Shown piece after piece: positions 34,651-43,116 of a stretch of DNA of 55,718 bases (positions are counted from its first letter, which is position 1; each line of letters begins with the position of its first letter). A program made the position numbers and the translations under genes. Source of the DNA: Bacteroidales bacterium KHT7 (GTDB lineage Bacteria > Bacteroidota > Bacteroidia > Bacteroidales > Bacteroidaceae). The stretch is from assembly GCA_900102385.1 (NCBI GenBank), contig FNBQ01000025.1, forward strand, positions 1-55,718. The letters run 5' to 3'. Below the pieces are notes generated by a model, which saw nothing but the letters and a program-made list of their open reading frames with translations, made no database searches and had not been told where the DNA came from.

Positions 34651-36447
34651 ATGAAATATATCCGCCATATTCTAATACCTTTTATAATACTGCTATATAG
34701 TTGCGACAGACCATCGTCTGCCGACATAACCATACTATACACAAGCGATGTGTACGGATTCATCTTTCCATACGACCTGCTTACCGACAGCACCTCGAAC
34801 AACTGTCTGGCAAGTTTCGCAACTCTCGTAGACGAACAGAGAGCCATAAACGGAGACTATATGCTTGTGCTTGACAACGGCAACAAGTGCGTGGGTTCGG
34901 CAGTAAACACATACTTCAACTTTATCGACACAATCAGCGAGCCTATCTATTTTAAGGCAGAGAGAATGATTGGCTACGATGCCACCGGCGTTGGCGTGCG
35001 CGACCTCGAAGTGAAAGAGACCATCAACCCTACAAGGCACGACGAGAAAACGTGTCCGCCGAGAGTGTGCGCCAATATCATAAACAAGCACACCGGAAAA
35101 CCTCACTTCGCGCCCTATTTCATAAAAGAGATAAACGGAATAAAGGTTGCCGTTCTGCCTATGACATCGCCAAACATCGTTGGCATTCCGCAAGAAGAGA
35201 GAGAGAATATCTACATCGAGGACATGGTTGAATGCGCACAGAAGTGGGTAAAGATAATCAGAGAGAAAGAAAATCCCGACGTTCTTATCGGAATGTTCTG
35301 CTGCAACTCAAACTACAAGAAAGATAACATAAACATTGACAGCAACAAGAATCCTAACGGAGGAATTCCGGCAGCAATAAAGGTCGCAGGATTCGACCTT
35401 GTTCTGCTTGGCGATGCCGAGGAGGACGAAGACAACATCTGTACGATAAACAACTACAACGGCGACAACATTACGGTTATACAACTTGCACAAGGCTGCA
35501 ACACAGCCGGACAAGCCCGAATACATCTCGACAAAGACCCGAAGACAAACCGATACACAAAGCGAGTGTTCGCCACAATCGTAGAACTGGACAGTTATGA
35601 GCCAAAGGCTGAAATCTCAGAAAACTGCAAGGCTGAGTTCGACTCGGTTTACAAGTGGTTCAACAAGCCAATAGGATATCTTGTCGACGACCTTTACGGC
35701 GACAAGTCGATGTACGGTCCCGACTACTACCGCAATCTCATCCACAACATTCAACTTTACTACACAAAGGCAGATGTTTCGATGAGTAGCGCGCTGCTTG
35801 CCGGCGACACGATAAAGGCTGGTCCGATGAGCATGAAGCGAATCTACTGTCTGTATCCTTACGAGAACCAGCTCTACACGGTTAAGATGACGGGGCAAGA
35901 CATCATAAACTTTCTTGAATGGGGATTCAGCAACCAGTACGAGACAATGACGCACGAAAATGCTCCGATGCTGAAGCTGAAGCGAGATACCAAAGGTCAC
36001 ATAATCTATCGCGAAGACGGCAGACCTTATCTAAATGCGAATCCGAACATCTACACTTGCGCCGCCGGAATTTCGTACACGGTAGACCTTACAAAGCCCG
36101 AATTTCAGCGAGTAAGAATAGATTCCTTCTGCGACGGAAGACGATTCTGCCCAAAACAGACATACGTCGTTGCGCTTAATTCCTATCAGATTGGCGACGG
36201 CGGATATTACATCAGCAAAGGTCTGAAATGGGACAACGCCACGCTCGAACAGCACACAATTCCGACACAGAACAACAACATCCGCCTGTATATCGGAAAG
36301 TATTTCCAAATGAAGAAGAAAGTAGGACTAGAGTTCAGAAGAGACTGGATGCCGTCGCCCGAAAAATGGTTCAGGACGGCACGACACCGCGAAGAAAAAG
36401 AATTGCATCCGGTGTGGAACGGAAACAACGCACCTGAACAAGACTGA
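34651..36447 (+). CDS. second nucleotidase-like lipoprotein lacking the metal ligands
   Basis: The 598-residue protein is closer to the preceding gene than to the first one (shared VLDNGNK, KNPNGGIPAAIKV, FNKPIGYLVDDLYGDKSMYG). It has a short lipoprotein signal ending in LLYSC. Its metal motifs are DVYG, NGN, GVRD, MFCCN and GDAE where the active enzyme has DTHG, GGD, GNHD, MFHAG and GHDH. The C-terminal domain keeps PYENQLYTVKMTGQDIINFL. Common loss of all ligands in both copies indicates that the change predates the last duplication. Confidence 0.85.
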   Translation: MKYIRHILIPFIILLYSCDRPSSADITILYTSDVYGFIFPYDLLTDSTSNNCLASFATLVDEQRAINGDYMLVLDNGNKCVGSAVNTYFNFIDTISEPIYFKAERMIGYDATGVGVRDLEVKETINPTRHDEKTCPPRVCANIINKHTGKPHFAPYFIKEINGIKVAVLPMTSPNIVGIPQEERENIYIEDMVECAQKWVKIIREKENPDVLIGMFCCNSNYKKDNINIDSNKNPNGGIPAAIKVAGFDLVLLGDAEEDEDNICTINNYNGDNITVIQLAQGCNTAGQARIHLDKDPKTNRYTKRVFATIVELDSYEPKAEISENCKAEFDSVYKWFNKPIGYLVDDLYGDKSMYGPDYYRNLIHNIQLYYTKADVSMSSALLAGDTIKAGPMSMKRIYCLYPYENQLYTVKMTGQDIINFLEWGFSNQYETMTHENAPMLKLKRDTKGHIIYREDGRPYLNANPNIYTCAAGISYTVDLTKPEFQRVRIDSFCDGRRFCPKQTYVVALNSYQIGDGGYYISKGLKWDNATLEQHTIPTQNNNIRLYIGKYFQMKKKVGLEFRRDWMPSPEKWFRTARHREEKELHPVWNGNNAPEQD

Positions 36448-36452
36448 TAATT

Positions 36453-36493
36453 AGAAAAGAACTAAAGCGATGGTTTCGCTTTAGTTCTTTTCT
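36453..36493. terminator. bidirectional terminator overlapping the end of the FAD oxidoreductase gene
   Basis: AAAAGAACTAAAGCGA pairs with TCGCTTTAGTTCTTTT around a short loop. It ends the lipoprotein operon; on the other strand it includes the last codons of the oxidoreductase gene. Confidence 0.85.
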
Positions 36494-38130
36494 TCTATAT
36501 ACCGCAATGCGCTCTCGGCACAACGCTCGCCGTCGACACCTGCCGAAACAATTCCGCCGGCATATCCTGCGCCCTCGCCGCAAGGGAAAAGTCCTTTTAT
36601 TTCGATATGCTGAAGCGTTTCCTTGTCGCGCACAATTCGCACGGGCGACGACGTTCTGGTTTCAACACCTATCATAACGGCCTCGTTGGTCAGAAAACCG
36701 TGGCTCATCTTTCCAAACTGAAGAAAGCCTTTCGACAGCCTGCCGCTTATGAATTCCGGCATCCAGAAATGCAGAGGCGACGAAATAAGTCCCGGACTGT
36801 AAGACGACTCGGGCAAGTCGTAACTGAGCTTTCGGTTCACAAAATCTGCCATTCGCTGCGCCGGAGCAGTCTGGCGCATGTTTCCAGCCTTCCAGTTCTG
36901 CTTTTCAAGCGCATCTTGAAACTGCATCATCGCAAGCGGATGAGAGGCATCGAGATGAGTTGCGTCGAAGCCTTCGTCCTTCAATCCGCCAACATATTCA
37001 GAAATGAAATTCTTCATCGAGTTTTCGGCCAAGTCCTCGGGATGAAGTTCAACAACCATTCCAGAGTTGCTCCACTTTGAGCCTCGGTTAGACGGACTCA
37101 TGCCGTTTACCACAATCTGGTGAGGACCGCTCGCAGCAGGCACAACGAATCCGCCCGGACACATGCAGAACGAATACACACCTCTGCCATCAACCTGATG
37201 AACAAACGAATATTCGGCTGCCGGAAGATATTTTCCTCTGCCCTGACGGTTATGATACTGAATGCAGTCGATAAGATGCGAAGGATGCTCAAGGCGCACT
37301 CCCACCGCCAAGCCTTTAGCCTCAACATGCACATTATTATTGTAAAGCCAGCGATAAACATCGCGCGCGCTATGACCTGTTGCCAGAATCACCGGTCCAA
37401 AGAGTTCCTGCTCCACACCTGTATCGAGATGCTTAACCACGACGCCCTTCACCTCGTTTTTCTCAATGATGATTGACTCCATTCGGGTTTGGAAATGAAC
37501 CTCGCCGCCGCACTCGAGAATCGTGTTTCGCATATTCTCGATAACTCGCGGAAGCTTGTCCGTTCCGATATGCGGGTGGGCATCAACAAGGATAGACGTG
37601 CTTGCGCCGTGCTGACAGAAGACATTCAGAATCTTGTCGATGTTTCCTCTCTTCTTACTTCGAGTATAGAGTTTTCCGTCGGAATACGCTCCTGCCCCTC
37701 CCTCGCCAAAACTGTAGTTGCTCTCGCTGTCAACCTTGTGTTCGCGCGAGATTCGGGCGATATCGTGCTTGCGGTCGCGAACGTTCTTTCCGCGCTCAAC
37801 CACGATAGGACAAAGTCCAAGTTCTATAAGACGAAGCGCGGCGAACAATCCGCCGGGACCTGCGCCAACAACCAAGACCTTCGGCTTGCCTTCGACATTT
37901 CTGTACTCGGTGCGCACAAACTCATCGTCTTGCGGCTGCTCGTTAATGTAGGCACGAACCTTAAGATTAACCATCACAGTACGCTGACGGGCATCGATAC
38001 TGCGTTTCAGCACACGCACCGCCGTCAGCGTGCGAATGTCGAGCCCCTCCTCGTGCGCAATGAAATCCTTAACAGCCTGTTCGTTTACCGCATTCTGCGG
38101 CAGCACTCTATACTGAAATTCCTTTATCAT
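36481..38130 (-). CDS. FAD-dependent oxidoreductase (COG2509-like)
   Basis: The 549-residue protein has an N-terminal region of about 85 residues, then the FAD motif VLVVGAGPGGLFAALRLIELG and VVERGKNVRDRKHD. SFGEGGAGAYSDGKLYTR is typical of the COG2509 dehydrogenase group, followed by VILATGHSARDVYRWL and the C-terminal FPCGEGAGYAGGIVSAGVDG. The substrate is unknown. The start is ATG 38130 (MIKEFQYRVLPQNAV); the open frame extends 41 codons further but that part is hydrophobic and out of family. The gene is monocistronic and converges on the lipoprotein operon. Confidence 0.9.
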   Translation of the reverse strand: MIKEFQYRVLPQNAVNEQAVKDFIAHEEGLDIRTLTAVRVLKRSIDARQRTVMVNLKVRAYINEQPQDDEFVRTEYRNVEGKPKVLVVGAGPGGLFAALRLIELGLCPIVVERGKNVRDRKHDIARISREHKVDSESNYSFGEGGAGAYSDGKLYTRSKKRGNIDKILNVFCQHGASTSILVDAHPHIGTDKLPRVIENMRNTILECGGEVHFQTRMESIIIEKNEVKGVVVKHLDTGVEQELFGPVILATGHSARDVYRWLYNNNVHVEAKGLAVGVRLEHPSHLIDCIQYHNRQGRGKYLPAAEYSFVHQVDGRGVYSFCMCPGGFVVPAASGPHQIVVNGMSPSNRGSKWSNSGMVVELHPEDLAENSMKNFISEYVGGLKDEGFDATHLDASHPLAMMQFQDALEKQNWKAGNMRQTAPAQRMADFVNRKLSYDLPESSYSPGLISSPLHFWMPEFISGRLSKGFLQFGKMSHGFLTNEAVMIGVETRTSSPVRIVRDKETLQHIEIKGLFPCGEGAGYAGGIVSAGVDGERCAESALRYIEEKN

Positions 38131-38286
38131 AAGAAATATAAATAATGTGTTTAAGCGAGCAAAATTAGCCAAAAATCGCCAAATATCGGGCAAGGTAGAA
38201 ACAAAAATCAAAATCAGCCAAATTATTTTGCAAAATTCGGAAAGATTGTGCATTTTTGCAGTCGAAACCTAAAAAACAAAACAAAA

Positions 38287-38754
38287 ATGAAAAAAATCAT
38301 CAGCAGACTGTTACTCTCACTTGTTTTTTTGTTTGCCATCGGCATAAGCCGCAGCAACGCGCAGGCACAGCTCAGTTTCAAGGGAGTAGACCTAAACCAA
38401 TCGCCTAAAGACGTGGCATTCATCTTGCAACGACAGAAAGGCTTTGTATTCAATCAAGAAACTGCCAACGGAATTTATCTGAAAGGCGAATACTGCGGAT
38501 GCAAGTGCATCGTTTACATAAAGGCATATCGCGACAATCCCAAGGGCGTAGAGAAACTTGTATGCTACATGGAAGACTATACCGAAGAGGTTCAGAACGG
38601 AATGGTTGAGCATCTTACAAAACGCTACGGCGAGACAAACGCCGAGGATTTTTACTGCCGATACGGACGTATAGAACCTACCTATTCTGTAATAATGACT
38701 GCCGTAGACCACTTCCTTCTACTTAGCTTCTACACGCATCAAATAGAGTATTAA
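38287..38754 (+). CDS. small exported protein of unknown function
   Basis: The 155-residue protein has a clear signal peptide (MKKIISRLLLSLVFLFAIG, cleavage near SNAQA). The mature domain of about 125 residues contains the phrase DLNQSPKDVAFILQRQKGF and a GEYCGCKC cysteine cluster. The start is ATG 38287; an in-frame ATG 13 codons earlier would bury the signal. I recognise no family. ATTTTTG around 38250-38257 may be the promoter element. It is followed by a 165-base AT-rich gap before hup-type gene. Confidence 0.7.
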   Translation: MKKIISRLLLSLVFLFAIGISRSNAQAQLSFKGVDLNQSPKDVAFILQRQKGFVFNQETANGIYLKGEYCGCKCIVYIKAYRDNPKGVEKLVCYMEDYTEEVQNGMVEHLTKRYGETNAEDFYCRYGRIEPTYSVIMTAVDHFLLLSFYTHQIEY

Positions 38755-38840
38755 AAAGGGTCAAAAGCCCTAAAAACGGTAAAAACATCTTAAAAAATGC
38801 AAAAAAAAGGCATTATGACGAATAATAACCTACATAAAAT

Positions 38841-38870
38841 TTGTATATGTGAGTTTTTTCGTTACCTTTG
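38841..38870 (+). promoter_or_regulatory. promoter of the HU gene
   Basis: TTG at 38841-38843 and TACCTTTG at 38863-38870 have a 19-base spacer, an exact fit to the Bacteroidota consensus. Confidence 0.8.
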
Positions 38871-38919
38871 CCACCGTTATTAACGGAATTTTCGGTAAAT
38901 TACTTTAATAGATTCTAGT

Positions 38920-39192
38920 ATGAACAAATCACAGTTAATTGACGCTATCGCAGCTAAAAGCGGCCTTAGCAAAGCAGATTCAAAGAAAGCTCTTGAAGGC
39001 ACTATCGACGCCATCACAGCAGCATTGAAAGAAGGCGATAAAATTGCTCTTGTAGGTTTCGGAACATTCTCTGTAGAGGAAAGAGCTGCAAGAACTGGTA
39101 TTAACCCAGCAACACGCGAGAAGATTGAAATCGCAGCAAAGAAAGTCGCTAAATTCAAGGCAGGTGCAGAACTTTCAGAGGCTATAAAGTAA
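38920..39192 (+). CDS. HU-family DNA-binding protein
   Basis: The 90-residue basic protein (MNKSQLIDAIAAKSGLSKAD, then VGFGTFSVEERAARTGINPA) is a full-length HU/IHF-type protein. The helical dimer part is at 1-42 and the DNA-bending arm carries RTGINPATREKI. It compacts and bends the chromosome as a dimer. It has its own strong promoter and a terminator. Confidence 0.97.
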   Translation: MNKSQLIDAIAAKSGLSKADSKKALEGTIDAITAALKEGDKIALVGFGTFSVEERAARTGINPATREKIEIAAKKVAKFKAGAELSEAIK

Positions 39193-39213
39193 CAAAAAAA
39201 CTTAAATAGCTAA

Positions 39214-39251
39214 ATAGAGGGGATGTTTCATTACATCTCCTCTATATTTTT
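39214..39251 (+). terminator. terminator of the HU gene
   Basis: AGAGGGGATGT and ACATCTCCTCT pair with one mismatch around a 6-base loop, followed by ATATTTTTAAA. Confidence 0.75.
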
Positions 39252-39314
39252 AAATTCTCCGACAAGATTTTTTTCAGCCAACTATAAATTAAAAACAACA
39301 TTGCTATAACCATC

Positions 39315-40109
39315 ATGAGAAAAATTCTGTTCATACTCTCATTTGTTCTTTGTCTATGCGCCTACGGGCAGGGCTACCATCTTGGAGTAAACAAGAGCGT
39401 GGCTATAAAGGGCAAAGTTGAAAACGGATACAACTTCTGGTTGTACAGCCCCGACTCGCTGCAAGCATCGGTAAAGAAACCGCTCATTATCTTCCTGCAC
39501 GGAAAAAGCCTGTCGGGAACAGACATGAACCGCGTGCTCAGATACGGAACGATAAAAGCTATAAACAAGTATCATCTGGCAATAGACGCCTACGTAATCG
39601 CGCCGCAGACAACAAACGGATGGAATCCAGACAAGATTATGAATATCGTGAACTGGATGAAGACCAACTGCAATATCGACACAACCCGAATCTATGCCCT
39701 CGGAATGAGCATGGGCGGATACGGAACTGCCGACCTCTGCGCTGCATATCCCGACAAAATTGCAGCCGGAATAGAGATTTGCGGAGGATGCTCGCGACGC
39801 GATGTGTCGGGGCTGAGCAAACTGCCTTTCTGGATTTTTCACGGAACAGCCGACAGAGCCGTGGCCTACAACACGGCAACAACGCTGTCTGAGAAGATTA
39901 AACAGAACGGAGACTCACGACTTCTGTTCACAAAATTGAAGGGGTACAACCACGGACAGCCAGAGCGCATCTTCAACATAATCGAGACATACGACTGGCT
40001 CATGTCGCACAGCCTTACGGATGAGGACCGCCCCGTAAACAAGGATTACTACGATGTTATTACGGTAGAAAAACTGACATTCAAGGCGAACAGCAACTAT
40101 ACTAGATAA
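39315..40109 (+). CDS. exported alpha/beta-hydrolase (esterase/depolymerase-like)
   Basis: The 264-residue protein has a signal peptide (MRKILFILSFVLCLCAYGQ) and an alpha/beta-hydrolase fold. PLIIFLHGKSLSG forms the oxyanion region, GMSMGGYG holds the nucleophilic Ser, FHGTADRAVAY carries the acid and GYNHG the His. It resembles the PHB-depolymerase/feruloyl-esterase-like group that removes ester groups from carbohydrates, but the substrate is not certain. The gene ends with an 8-base convergent overlap with trmO. Confidence 0.85.
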   Translation: MRKILFILSFVLCLCAYGQGYHLGVNKSVAIKGKVENGYNFWLYSPDSLQASVKKPLIIFLHGKSLSGTDMNRVLRYGTIKAINKYHLAIDAYVIAPQTTNGWNPDKIMNIVNWMKTNCNIDTTRIYALGMSMGGYGTADLCAAYPDKIAAGIEICGGCSRRDVSGLSKLPFWIFHGTADRAVAYNTATTLSEKIKQNGDSRLLFTKLKGYNHGQPERIFNIIETYDWLMSHSLTDEDRPVNKDYYDVITVEKLTFKANSNYTR

Positions 40110-40806
40110 CAGTAATTTTGTTTTCGGAAACCACAAAATGAATGTCGATGCCGGCAAAAGTCATTCCGTACACGCGGCTGGCATCGTGCTGATAGTGTGG
40201 TCGCGGATCGTTTGAGAGAATCTGTTCGAGTGCCATAATCTTTCTTCGAGCCTCGTCTGCTCCAAATTTATCGGCATACAAACTGGCAAGGCGTTCTTCT
40301 GCGCCATCGGCATAACACACATCAAGCAAAGGCTGATTCTGCTGAATGGCATCGGTAAAGCCTCCGACGGCATCGGGTATGCTATCGGCATAAGGAAGAT
40401 AAGGCTTGACATCGTAAATTGGAGTACCGTTCATAAGGTCGGCACCTTCGACAACGAGCACGGGCGCATCGGCACAATCAAAATCGATGGAAACGAGCCT
40501 TACAACCGACAATCCTATCGCATTAGGACGAAACGGCGAGCGAGTGGCAAAGACTCCCACCCTTTTGTTTCCGCCAAGGCGCGGAGGACGAACGGTCGGA
40601 CTCCACTTGTCCTTGTGGGTTTCCGAAAAATCCCACAGCAGCCAGATATGACTGAATCCGTCGAGTTCTCGGAATGCTTCCGGGTTGCGGAATTCGTGGG
40701 CAAAAACGATGCGGGCGGTAAGTTCTTTCACAACACCGCTCTGGCGAGGAATGCCGAACTTTGAGTCAAAATCACATTCAATATGCGCTATGGGTAAAAT
40801 TTCCAT
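40102..40806 (-). CDS. trmO: tRNA (t6A37)-methyltransferase TrmO
   Basis: The 234-residue protein matches TrmO (TsaA/YaeB): IAHIECDFDSKFGIPRQSG, the SAM-binding GFSHIWLLWDFSE, VGVFATRSPFRPNAIGLSVVRL, the LNGTPIYDVKPYLPYADS-like motif and a C-terminal YADK-containing domain. It adds a methyl group to N6 of threonylcarbamoyl-A37 in tRNA-Thr. It lies alone and converges on the esterase gene, sharing 8 bases at the 3' ends. Confidence 0.93.
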   Translation of the reverse strand: MEILPIAHIECDFDSKFGIPRQSGVVKELTARIVFAHEFRNPEAFRELDGFSHIWLLWDFSETHKDKWSPTVRPPRLGGNKRVGVFATRSPFRPNAIGLSVVRLVSIDFDCADAPVLVVEGADLMNGTPIYDVKPYLPYADSIPDAVGGFTDAIQQNQPLLDVCYADGAEERLASLYADKFGADEARRKIMALEQILSNDPRPHYQHDASRVYGMTFAGIDIHFVVSENKITVI

Positions 40807-40849
40807 ATCTTTATTTCAAAAATTATTACAAAGTTAAAACGAATATTTG

Positions 40850-40857
40850 TATTTTTG
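40850..40857 (+). promoter_or_regulatory. -7 element of the rhodanese lipoprotein gene
   Basis: TATTTTTG lies 16 bases before the ATG at 40874. Confidence 0.6.
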
Positions 40858-40873
40858 CAAAAATCAATAAAAA

Positions 40874-41275
40874 ATGAAATCTAACATAATACTATTCATC
40901 TTATCAGCACTATTGTTTTTAGGATGCCAAAAGAACAAATGCTATACTATAAACGATGGTTTTAAATCAATGAAACCAAACTGTTTTGAGAAGGCAATCA
41001 GAAAAGACAACGTAACGATTGTTGACGTGCGGAAGATAAGCGAGTTTGTCGAAGGACACATAGACGGAGCAATAAATATCGATGTGCTGTCGAGCGACTT
41101 CAGAAACCGAGCCTTGGCAATTCTGCCGAAGGAGAATGTCATTGCGGTTTACTGCCGAGGCGGAAAACGCTCGAAAAACGCCGCACAAATTCTTATCTCC
41201 GAAGGATACGATGTGATAGAACTAGACAGCGGTTTCCTTGCATGGGAAAAAGCAGGAAAGCCTATAGTGAAGTAA
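40874..41275 (+). CDS. rhodanese-like lipoprotein
   Basis: The 133-residue protein has a lipoprotein signal (ILSALLFLGC, Cys near 18) and one rhodanese domain: TIVDVRKISEFVEGHIDGAIN, then the active-site loop AVYCRGGKRSKNAA with its Cys, then GYDVIELDSGFLAWEKAG. It may transfer sulfur in the periplasm; the acceptor is unknown. A terminator hairpin begins inside its last codons. Confidence 0.9.
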   Translation: MKSNIILFILSALLFLGCQKNKCYTINDGFKSMKPNCFEKAIRKDNVTIVDVRKISEFVEGHIDGAINIDVLSSDFRNRALAILPKENVIAVYCRGGKRSKNAAQILISEGYDVIELDSGFLAWEKAGKPIVK

Positions 41276-41298
41276 AATTCACCATAGGCTTTTCTTTT
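41257..41298. terminator. bidirectional terminator between the rhodanese gene and the LytTR regulator
   Basis: AAAGCCTATAGTGA (41257-41270) pairs with TCACCATAGGCTTT, one mismatch, followed by TCTTTTTT. The reverse strand has a matching T tail. Confidence 0.75.
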
Positions 41299-41302
41299 TT
41301 CC

Positions 41303-42019
41303 TTACTCGATCTTAGAATTGAAGTCGTCGAGATAGTTTTCTGAAATCGGAATCAACTCGTCGCCGATTTTTATGCGGTTGTGCTCAATGCTCTCAATCT
41401 GACTTATTGCCACGATATACGAGCGATGCACGCGGCAAAACTGACTCTGCGGAAGTTTCTCCTCTATCGCCTTCATGGTTGAAAGGGCAATTACCGGGCG
41501 GCCTCCCGATGCCAGATGAATGCGCACATAATCTTTCATTCCGCTTATGAAAAGGATGTCGTCGAGGTTCACCCTTACCTGACGGTAATCGCTCTTTACG
41601 AAGATGAAATTGCGCTGCGCATCCTGTACCTGTGCCGACGACATCTCGCTGAGTCTTTCCTGCTGCTCGAACCATTCCTTGCCCTTCGTTACTGCCTTCA
41701 GAAAAGCCGTGTAATTTATCGGCTTCAGAAGATAGTCGAGGGCGTTAACCTCGTAACTGTCCAAGGCATACTCGCGGAATGCTGTTGTGAAGATTATTCT
41801 CGTCTTCCCGCTTACGAGCCTCGACAGTTCAAGCCCCGTTATCCCTGGCATATTTATGTCGAGAAAAAGCAGATGAACATCGTCGTTTATTGCCCCAACC
41901 GCCTCCATCGGGTCGAGAAACGATGCCTGAAGCTGCGTGAATGGAGTTTTCTCGATGAAATTCCTCAGAAGTTTTATTGCCAGCGGCTCATCGTCGACGA
42001 TAATGCAGTTTAGAGTCAT
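41303..42019 (-). CDS. LytTR-family response regulator
   Basis: The 238-residue protein has a receiver domain (IIVDDEPLAIKLL, phosphoacceptor in LLFLDINMPGITG, switch Lys in DYLLKPINYTAF) and a C-terminal LytTR DNA-binding domain (IFVKSDYRQVRVNLDDIL, then FCRVHRSYIVAISQIESIEH). Its ATG overlaps the kinase stop by 4 bases (ATGA), so the two are coupled. Targets are unknown; the adjacent outer-membrane barrel gene is a candidate. Confidence 0.94.
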   Translation of the reverse strand: MTLNCIIVDDEPLAIKLLRNFIEKTPFTQLQASFLDPMEAVGAINDDVHLLFLDINMPGITGLELSRLVSGKTRIIFTTAFREYALDSYEVNALDYLLKPINYTAFLKAVTKGKEWFEQQERLSEMSSAQVQDAQRNFIFVKSDYRQVRVNLDDILFISGMKDYVRIHLASGGRPVIALSTMKAIEEKLPQSQFCRVHRSYIVAISQIESIEHNRIKIGDELIPISENYLDDFNSKIE

Positions 42020-43080
42020 ATCTTTTTCTGGTTAAAGAGTTTTATTGATGCCCGATATTTTCCGTCGCCAGTCAGCCCGTAAGTATATTCGTAACAGCCT
42101 GGATAGATTATGTCGAGTCGCTTCTTCAGATTCGATATTCCCACTCCGCCCTTGTGAGCGTTGTTCACCTCGCTGTCTTTTAACAGAGTGTTGGTAACGA
42201 CGAATGTGATGGCTAAATCATCTTCAGAAACATCGATGTCTATCGACGAATTCACCTTGCTGCTCGCGCCGTATTTGAAGGCGTTTTCGACAATCGATAT
42301 ATAGAGCATCGGAGCAATTTTGCATTGCATGTTAGCGACATTCACGCTTACGTTTACCGAAAGTGTAGATTCGTCGTAGCGCAACTTCATCAAATCAACA
42401 TAATTCATTATGAAGTCTATTTCTTTCTTCAACTCAACCCTCGGACTCGTTGTGTCGTAGATGACGTAACGGAGCATGTCGCTAAGTTTGCTGATTGAAA
42501 GTTGAGTGGCATCGGTATCGAATGTTGAGAGCGACGAGATGTTGTTGAGCGTATTGAACAGAAAATGCGGATTGAGTTGGCTTTTCAGTTGTTCAAGTTC
42601 GGCCTGAATCTGAAAGTTACGGCGTTCAAGCACTTCCTTCTTCAGTTCGGTGTTTGCCTGCAACGCCCTGAATCCAACGGCAACAAAGACAACGAGAATA
42701 TTCGACAACAGTTTGATTAGCACCACAATAAGTCCTGTTCCGTTAAAAACGAATTTCCAGCCCATCTTGCTGTTTATGTAAGACACTATACATTCGGAAA
42801 TCAGAAATACGACAAACGTAATGGCAAAGAACTTGGCATACTTACGGCACATAAAATAGCGCGGAACGGTGATGTCGTAAGCCACGCAGAACGTGAGAAT
42901 TGTCATCAGATTCGTGCTGTAATAGAATCGCGAGTCGTAAAAGGCTGCGACAAACCGCTCAGCCGTAGGAGCGCCGTCTCCGAACACTCCTATGAGCGGT
43001 GCTGCAAGGATTACGAGTATAAACACGAATCCCAGAATCTGTTGTCCTCTCGTTGTCTTTAAAATTGTGTATTCATCCAT
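42016..43080 (-). CDS. LytS-type sensor histidine kinase
   Basis: The 354-residue membrane kinase has four N-terminal spans and the His_kinase motif LKSQLNPHFLFNTLNNISSL (His is the phosphate site). The ATPase part contains IVENAFKYG and GGVGISNLKKRLDIIY. The start is ATG 43080 (MDEYTILKTTRG), with TATATTTG on this strand at 43102-43109 as promoter element. The open frame that reaches 43104 would overlap that element. Partner of the LytTR regulator that follows. Confidence 0.92.
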   Translation of the reverse strand: MDEYTILKTTRGQQILGFVFILVILAAPLIGVFGDGAPTAERFVAAFYDSRFYYSTNLMTILTFCVAYDITVPRYFMCRKYAKFFAITFVVFLISECIVSYINSKMGWKFVFNGTGLIVVLIKLLSNILVVFVAVGFRALQANTELKKEVLERRNFQIQAELEQLKSQLNPHFLFNTLNNISSLSTFDTDATQLSISKLSDMLRYVIYDTTSPRVELKKEIDFIMNYVDLMKLRYDESTLSVNVSVNVANMQCKIAPMLYISIVENAFKYGASSKVNSSIDIDVSEDDLAITFVVTNTLLKDSEVNNAHKGGVGISNLKKRLDIIYPGCYEYTYGLTGDGKYRASIKLFNQKKI

Positions 43081-43116
43081 ACAGATAATTTGTTTGGCAC
43101 ACAAATATACACTTTT

